Of a DNA stretch of 64,000 nt, positions 60,109 to 64,000 are shown one piece after another. The translations under genes and the position numbers were made by a program. Source of the DNA: Rhizobium sp. C1. GTDB taxonomy: Bacteria > Pseudomonadota > Alphaproteobacteria > Rhizobiales > Rhizobiaceae. The stretch spans positions 186,001 through 250,000 of the forward strand of contig NZ_JAJNCY010000002.1 in the NCBI RefSeq assembly GCF_021026335.1, given 5' to 3'. Each line of letters starts with the position of its first letter. The stretch's first letter is position 1. Under the pieces are notes generated by a model that was not told the origin of the DNA, searched no databases, and saw only the letters and a list, made by a program, of their open reading frames with translations.

Positions 60109-61395
60109 TCACGAAACCCAGTCGGCGATATCGTCGCGCTCGCCGATCAGCGCGAGACCATGCGCAATCGACAGCAATTCCCCGCCACCCTCGATCCGAT
60201 CCGCACCAAAGCGGCGGGCAAAAAGGTTGCGCACGGCCGGAACGAAGGATGTGCCGCCGGTGAGGAAGACCTTGCCGACTTCGCTTTCCGGCATGTTGGC
60301 TTCCGCCAGCGTCTCGTCCAGCGCCTTTTCCATCAGCGCGATGTCCGGCGCGATCCACGTCTCGAAATCCGAACGCTTCACCACCCGGTCACCGGAGCGG
60401 CCCAGGGGCTCGAAATGGAACTCAGCCTCTTCCTGCGACGAGAGCGCGAACTTCGTCTTCGAGATCGCCTGATAGAGCGGATAGCCTTCGTCATGCTCGA
60501 TCAGGTCGACGAAGAGTTCGAGCTGATCCGGGTCTTCCGCCTGCCGCACGAGCGACTTGAGGTCCTGGAAATCGCGCAGGGTCTTGAAGATCGAGAGCTG
60601 GTTCCAGCGGCCGAAATTGGCGTAATAGTTCGACGGGATTTCAAGTCGCTTGCCGAAATTGCGGAAATAGCCGCCCTTGCCGATCTGCGGGCTCACGACA
60701 TTGTCGATGATCCGGAAGTCGAACATGTCGCCGGCAATGCCGACGCCGCCATGCGCGATTGGTTGCGCCTTCACCTTGCCGGCCACCTTCTCGAAGCGGA
60801 TGATCGAATAGTCGGTCGTGCCGCCGCCGAAGTCGGCGACGAGAACATTCGTATCCTGCTCAAGATTCTGGGCGAAGTAGAAGGCGGCCGCGACCGGCTC
60901 CATGACGAACTGAACATCCGGAAAGCCGAAACGCGCCAGCGCGGTGCGATAGCGCTCCATCGCGAGGTCCGCATCCGCATTCATGCCGGCAAAACGCACG
61001 GGGCGGCCGGCAACGATGCGCGTGACGTCGGTGGGCCAACCATCTCCCGCATAGGTCATCATGCGGCGCGTGAAGATTTCCAGCAGGTCTTCAAACGTAT
61101 GCCGGCGAGCATGCACGATCGTCGACTGGAAGAGGGGGCTCGCCGCGAAGGTCTTGATGGACTGCAGGAAGCGGCACTCGCCCGGATTGTCGATGAAGCT
61201 GCGGATGGCTGCAGCACCCGCTTCCACTTTCAGCGCAAGCCCACCCAGATCCTTGTCCTTCATGAAGGAAAGGCACGTGCGCAGGCTTTCCGTCACTTCC
61301 GCATTGCTGGTGAAGCTCAGCGATTTTGTCGTGTCGCCGGCCTTGGCGGCCAGCACGGTATTGGTCGTGCCGAAATCGAAGCCGAGGGCGGTCAT
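60109..61395 (-). CDS. Hsp70-like chaperone (YegD-type)
   Basis: A 428-residue protein with the actin/Hsp70 ATPase fold: MTALGFDFGTTNTVLAAKAG, VMEPVAAAFYFAQNLEQDTN, VLVADFGGGTTDYSIIRFEK and VFLTGGTSFVPAVRNLFARR. It has only the ATPase part and a short end, without the substrate-binding domain of DnaK, as in YegD-like proteins. It probably acts as a stress-related ATPase in the cytosol. The ATG at 61395 is used; an earlier in-frame stretch is not family-like. Confidence 0.88.
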   Translation of the reverse strand: MTALGFDFGTTNTVLAAKAGDTTKSLSFTSNAEVTESLRTCLSFMKDKDLGGLALKVEAGAAAIRSFIDNPGECRFLQSIKTFAASPLFQSTIVHARRHTFEDLLEIFTRRMMTYAGDGWPTDVTRIVAGRPVRFAGMNADADLAMERYRTALARFGFPDVQFVMEPVAAAFYFAQNLEQDTNVLVADFGGGTTDYSIIRFEKVAGKVKAQPIAHGGVGIAGDMFDFRIIDNVVSPQIGKGGYFRNFGKRLEIPSNYYANFGRWNQLSIFKTLRDFQDLKSLVRQAEDPDQLELFVDLIEHDEGYPLYQAISKTKFALSSQEEAEFHFEPLGRSGDRVVKRSDFETWIAPDIALMEKALDETLAEANMPESEVGKVFLTGGTSFVPAVRNLFARRFGADRIEGGGELLSIAHGLALIGERDDIADWVS

Positions 61396-61522
61396 GGCAA
61401 AATCCTTGTCCGGCCGCGGAGGGACGCGGCCTGTGTTTGGGGAGTGTAAGAAATGGCAGGGCGCGCCTGATCGCATGGCGACCGAGCGAAATCAAGGCGC
61501 GGAGTATGAAGTTTTTCCGAAA

Positions 61523-61714
61523 TTACATCCGCCGGCCGGCGACGATTGCGCCAAGGCCAACAAGGGCGAGGATCGCCCCGTAGAGCATCCATTGCGGCTG
61601 CGCGATCATGAAGCTGGATGCCGGGTAGGGGAAATAACCGCTCCCCTGACCGATCCAGACGAGGCCGAAGAGAACGGCGAGAAAGCCGACGCCAACGACT
61701 GCAATACGTTTCAT
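61523..61714 (-). CDS. Small membrane protein, 63 residues
   Basis: A 63-residue protein with two hydrophobic helices, MKRIAVVGVGFLAVLFGLVW and QPQWMLYGAILALVGLGAIV, separated by a GQGSGYFPYPASSFMIA loop. No family is recognised. It is on the same strand as the SDR and Hsp70-like genes, 31 bases after the SDR gene, so may share its transcript. Confidence 0.65.
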   Translation of the reverse strand: MKRIAVVGVGFLAVLFGLVWIGQGSGYFPYPASSFMIAQPQWMLYGAILALVGLGAIVAGRRM

Positions 61715-61745
61715 GACCGGTCTCCGTTCCAGGTTTCAAGATAGA

Positions 61746-62537
61746 TCAGATCGACTTCGCTGCACCGCCGTCGCAGCGCACCAGCGTGCCTGTGACGTAG
61801 CTTGCGGGTGCGGAGCAGAGGAAAGCTCCGACGCTCGCAAACTCTTCCACCGTCCCGAGCCGCCCCGCCGGGATCGATTTCACCGAAGCCTCGCGCACCT
61901 CTTCCAGCGTTTTGCCTGACCGCTTCGCGTTCGCGCCGTCCAGTTCGTCGATCCGGTCGGTGTGGATGCGGCCCGGCAGCAGCAGGTTCGCGGTCACGCC
62001 GGCGCCGGCAATCTCTGCAGAGAGCGTCTTGTTCCAGCCGACGAGGGCCGAGCGCAGCGTGTTGGACAGCGCCAGATTGGCAATCGGCTCGAACACGCCG
62101 GAGGAGGCCACCGTCAGCACACGCCCCCAGCCGCGCGCCTTCATCTGCGGCACGATGAGGTTGGTGAGCGTGATCACGCTGACAACCATCGACTGGAAAT
62201 AGGTGTTCAGGTTCTCCGCGGTCAGCACCTGTTCCGCTGTGCCAGGAACGGGCCCGCCTGTATTGTTGACGAGGATATCGACGCCGCCGAGCAACCGCTC
62301 GGCCTCACTTGCGATAAAGGCCGGAAAGCCGCTATCGGCAATGTCAGCGGCCACATACTGCGCCTTGCCCTTGCCCTCGGCATTGATCGCCGCGCAATTG
62401 GCCGCCAGCTTGTCGGCGCTGCGTCCGCACAGGAGAACATCCGCGCCCTCGCGCGCCAGAGCCACGGCGATCCCCAGCCCGAGGCCGCGAGAGGAGGCGA
62501 GCACGAGTGCGCGCTTGCCGGAAATACCCAGATCCAT
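61746..62537 (-). CDS. SDR-family oxidoreductase
   Basis: A 263-residue short-chain dehydrogenase. The cofactor site is ALVLASSRGLGLGIAVALAR, a TGxxxGxG-like loop with SSRGLGLG, followed by ADIADSGFPAFIASEAERLL and DILVNNTGGPVPGTAEQVLT. The catalytic region is weaker: SSGVFEPIANLALSNTLRSA lacks the usual Tyr-x-x-x-Lys; at the Tyr position there is an Ala or Leu. It therefore may be an unusual SDR. It probably reduces or oxidises a small carbonyl compound with NAD(P). Confidence 0.85.
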   Translation of the reverse strand: MDLGISGKRALVLASSRGLGLGIAVALAREGADVLLCGRSADKLAANCAAINAEGKGKAQYVAADIADSGFPAFIASEAERLLGGVDILVNNTGGPVPGTAEQVLTAENLNTYFQSMVVSVITLTNLIVPQMKARGWGRVLTVASSGVFEPIANLALSNTLRSALVGWNKTLSAEIAGAGVTANLLLPGRIHTDRIDELDGANAKRSGKTLEEVREASVKSIPAGRLGTVEEFASVGAFLCSAPASYVTGTLVRCDGGAAKSI

Positions 62538-62833
62538 GATGTCTCTCCTTTTATTTCTCTCGACTTATAATCTGATCGACTCGATCCGCAAAGCGGAGAT
62601 CATCGGCCCTGAAAACCAAATCCAGCCGGATTTTTTCTTGCCATTTAATTGACGTTAACGTAAACGTAAGAGGATAAATCGTTTGTAATTTCGCACATGC
62701 AAGAAATGCAAAGGATTTGGCGCATCCACGCTCGACAAGGCGATAAGCCTTTGTCAAAAAGCCTGACCAAATGAAACACCAGGCCGCGCGGGGCGACTTT
62801 AAGAACATCTGCGGCTTGCTAGAGGAGAGAGCG
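62538..62833. other. Intergenic region between the SDR and ETF-QO genes
   Basis: About 295 bases holding the divergent leaders of the SDR gene and the ETF-QO gene, and the candidate operator at 62649. I see no coding frame. Confidence 0.4.
62649..62670. promoter_or_regulatory. ACGTTAACGT-type operator candidate upstream of ETF-QO
   Basis: TTGACGTTAACGTAAACGTA followed by AG contains the perfect palindrome ACGTTAACGT and a third ACGTAAG half. LiuR-type MerR regulators of branched-chain amino-acid breakdown bind TTGACGTTAACG-like sites, and ETF-QO genes belong to such regulons. The link is suggestive only. Confidence 0.4.
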
Positions 62834-64000
62834 ATGAGCGGAGAGACAGAACTTCCGGAACGCGAGTCGATGGAATTCGACGTCGTGATCGTCGGCGCAG
62901 GCCCGGCCGGTCTGTCGGCCGCCATCCGGCTGAAACAGGTGAATCCGGACCTGTCCGTCGTCGTGCTCGAAAAGGGCGCTGAAGTCGGCGCGCATATCCT
63001 TTCGGGCGCTGTCGTCGACCCGATCGGCATCGACGCGCTGCTGCCCGGCTGGCGCGAGGAGGAGGGGCACCCCTTCAAGACCGAGGTCAAGGACGATCAC
63101 TTTCTGCTGCTTGGCCCAGCCGGCTCGCTGCGTTTGCCGAACGTCCTGATGCCGCCGTTGATGAACAACCACGGCAACTACATCGTCTCGCTCGGCAATG
63201 TCTGCCGCTGGCTGGCGACGAAGGCCGAAGAGCTTGGTGTCGAAATCTATCCGGGCTTTGCCGCTGCCGAAGTGCTTTATAACGAGGCCGGCGCGGTGAT
63301 CGGTGTCGCCACGGGCGACATGGGCATCGAGAAGAACGGCGAGCCGGGTCCGAACTATGCCCGCGGCATGGCGTTGCTCGGCAAGTATGTGCTGATCTCC
63401 GAAGGCGTGCGCGGCTCGATCGCCAAGCAACTGATTGCCAAGTTCGATCTCTCCAAGGATCGCGAGCCGCAGAAATTCGGCATCGGCATCAAGGAACTCT
63501 GGGAGGTCAAGCCGGAGAACCACAAACAGGGTCTCGTCCAGCACTCCTTCGGCTGGCCGCTCGGCATGAAGACCGGTGGCGGCTCGTTCCTTTATCATTT
63601 GGAAGACAACCTCGTCGCCGTCGGCTTCGTGGTGCATCTGAACTACAAGAACCCTTATCTTTTCCCGTTCGAGGAATTCCAGCGCTTCAAGACGCATCCG
63701 GCAATCCGTGGCACATTCGAGGGCGGCAAACGCATCTCCTATGGCGCGCGTGCGATTACCGAAGGCGGCTGGCAGTCGGTGCCGAAGCTGTCCTTCCCGG
63801 GCGGTGCGCTGATCGGCTGTTCGGCGGGCTTCGTCAACGTGCCGCGCATCAAGGGCAGCCACAATGCCGTACTTTCCGGCATCCTCGCCGCCGACAAGGT
63901 CGCCGCAGCCATTGCCGCAGGCCGTGCCAATGACGAGCCGATCGAGATCGAAAACGAATGGCGCGATACGGCTATCGGCAAGGACCTGAAGCGCGTACGC
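62834..64000 (+). CDS. Electron transfer flavoprotein-ubiquinone oxidoreductase, partial
   Basis: An open frame of 389 codons from the ATG at 62834, with AGAGGAGAGAGCG before it, running off the window. The FAD loop is DVVIVGAGPAGLSAAIRLKQ, and family blocks follow: LEKGAEVGAHILSGAVVDPI, PLMNNHGNYIVSLGNVCRWL, FGIGIKELWEVKPENHKQGL, HSFGWPLGMKTGGGSFLYH and SAGFVNVPRIKGSHNAVLSG. The enzyme passes electrons from acyl-CoA and other dehydrogenases, via ETF, to ubiquinone at the inner membrane. The C-terminal iron-sulfur cysteines lie outside the window. Confidence 0.95.
   Translation, partial: MSGETELPERESMEFDVVIVGAGPAGLSAAIRLKQVNPDLSVVVLEKGAEVGAHILSGAVVDPIGIDALLPGWREEEGHPFKTEVKDDHFLLLGPAGSLRLPNVLMPPLMNNHGNYIVSLGNVCRWLATKAEELGVEIYPGFAAAEVLYNEAGAVIGVATGDMGIEKNGEPGPNYARGMALLGKYVLISEGVRGSIAKQLIAKFDLSKDREPQKFGIGIKELWEVKPENHKQGLVQHSFGWPLGMKTGGGSFLYHLEDNLVAVGFVVHLNYKNPYLFPFEEFQRFKTHPAIRGTFEGGKRISYGARAITEGGWQSVPKLSFPGGALIGCSAGFVNVPRIKGSHNAVLSGILAADKVAAAIAAGRANDEPIEIENEWRDTAIGKDLKRVR

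Noticed and set aside
62819-63862. A 347-codon minus-strand frame opposite ETF-QO
   Set aside because: The plus strand encodes an unmistakable ETF-QO with FAD loop; the opposite frame has no motif.
1-64000. tRNA, rRNA or transposase genes
   Set aside because: No cloverleaf-like segment, rRNA signature or transposase motif was noticed in either strand; a scan with dedicated software was not possible.

Overview
The window looks like chromosomal DNA of a Rhizobiaceae-type alphaproteobacterium (Rhizobium, Agrobacterium, Shinella or a close relative). The evidence is high G+C, short overlapping operons, RIME-like and other palindromic intergenic repeats, a FeuN-FeuP-FeuQ regulatory locus, a ccmIEFH-HtrA-two-component-glnE neighbourhood, many rhizobial conserved hypothetical families, and a gene transfer agent (GTA) structural cluster of the Rhodobacter GTA type. 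Assignments rest on reading motifs and gene order; no database search was run.

Layout. 1-13.6 kb is housekeeping and accessory chromosome: a DMT exporter cut by the window edge with a divergent LysR regulator; a copper set (YcnI, CopC-CopD fusion and a small exported GCEAC protein); DUF1491 and DUF2336 proteins; a chitosanase-like protein; a DUF1214/DUF1254 pair; a bifunctional penicillin-binding protein; a YcgN-type protein, a LysE-type exporter and a sulfotransferase-like protein. An AhpD-like protein follows at 13.7-14.1 kb.

14.4-36.4 kb is the GTA cluster, in near-canonical order: gp1-like, large terminase, portal, small membrane protein, prohead protease, major capsid, connector, head closure, tail terminator, major tail, two tail chaperones, tape measure, DUF2460, DUF2163, NlpC/P60 peptidase and the large gp15-type tip protein. 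It also carries a GH19 endolysin and a holin-like protein. Between the virion genes sit non-virion genes: an AT-richer two-gene membrane module, an antisense 2-oxoglutarate/Fe(II) oxygenase, a HicAB module, a RelE/HigB-HTH module and an antisense MFS transporter. Both toxin-antitoxin modules end in an intrinsic terminator just before the next virion gene. Palindromic repeats fill most gaps, and two copies lie inside the terminase reading frame.

36.4-51 kb is regulatory and envelope core: feuN-feuP-feuQ, a lipoprotein, ccmI-ccmE-ccmF-ccmH, an HtrA protease, a response regulator and kinase pair, and glnE. 51-64 kb holds a multi-PAS hybrid-less sensor kinase and pepN on the minus strand, a lipase-like hydrolase, a second DMT exporter, two very small proteins, a uracil-DNA-glycosylase-like protein, an Hsp70-like protein, a small membrane protein, an SDR enzyme, and the first 389 codons of ETF-ubiquinone oxidoreductase at the right edge.

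The most unusual part is the GTA cluster: a domesticated phage particle locus with a candidate lysis pair, two addiction-type modules insulated by terminators, and an uncharacterised two-gene membrane module. I saw no tRNA, rRNA, CRISPR array, transposase or integrase gene.
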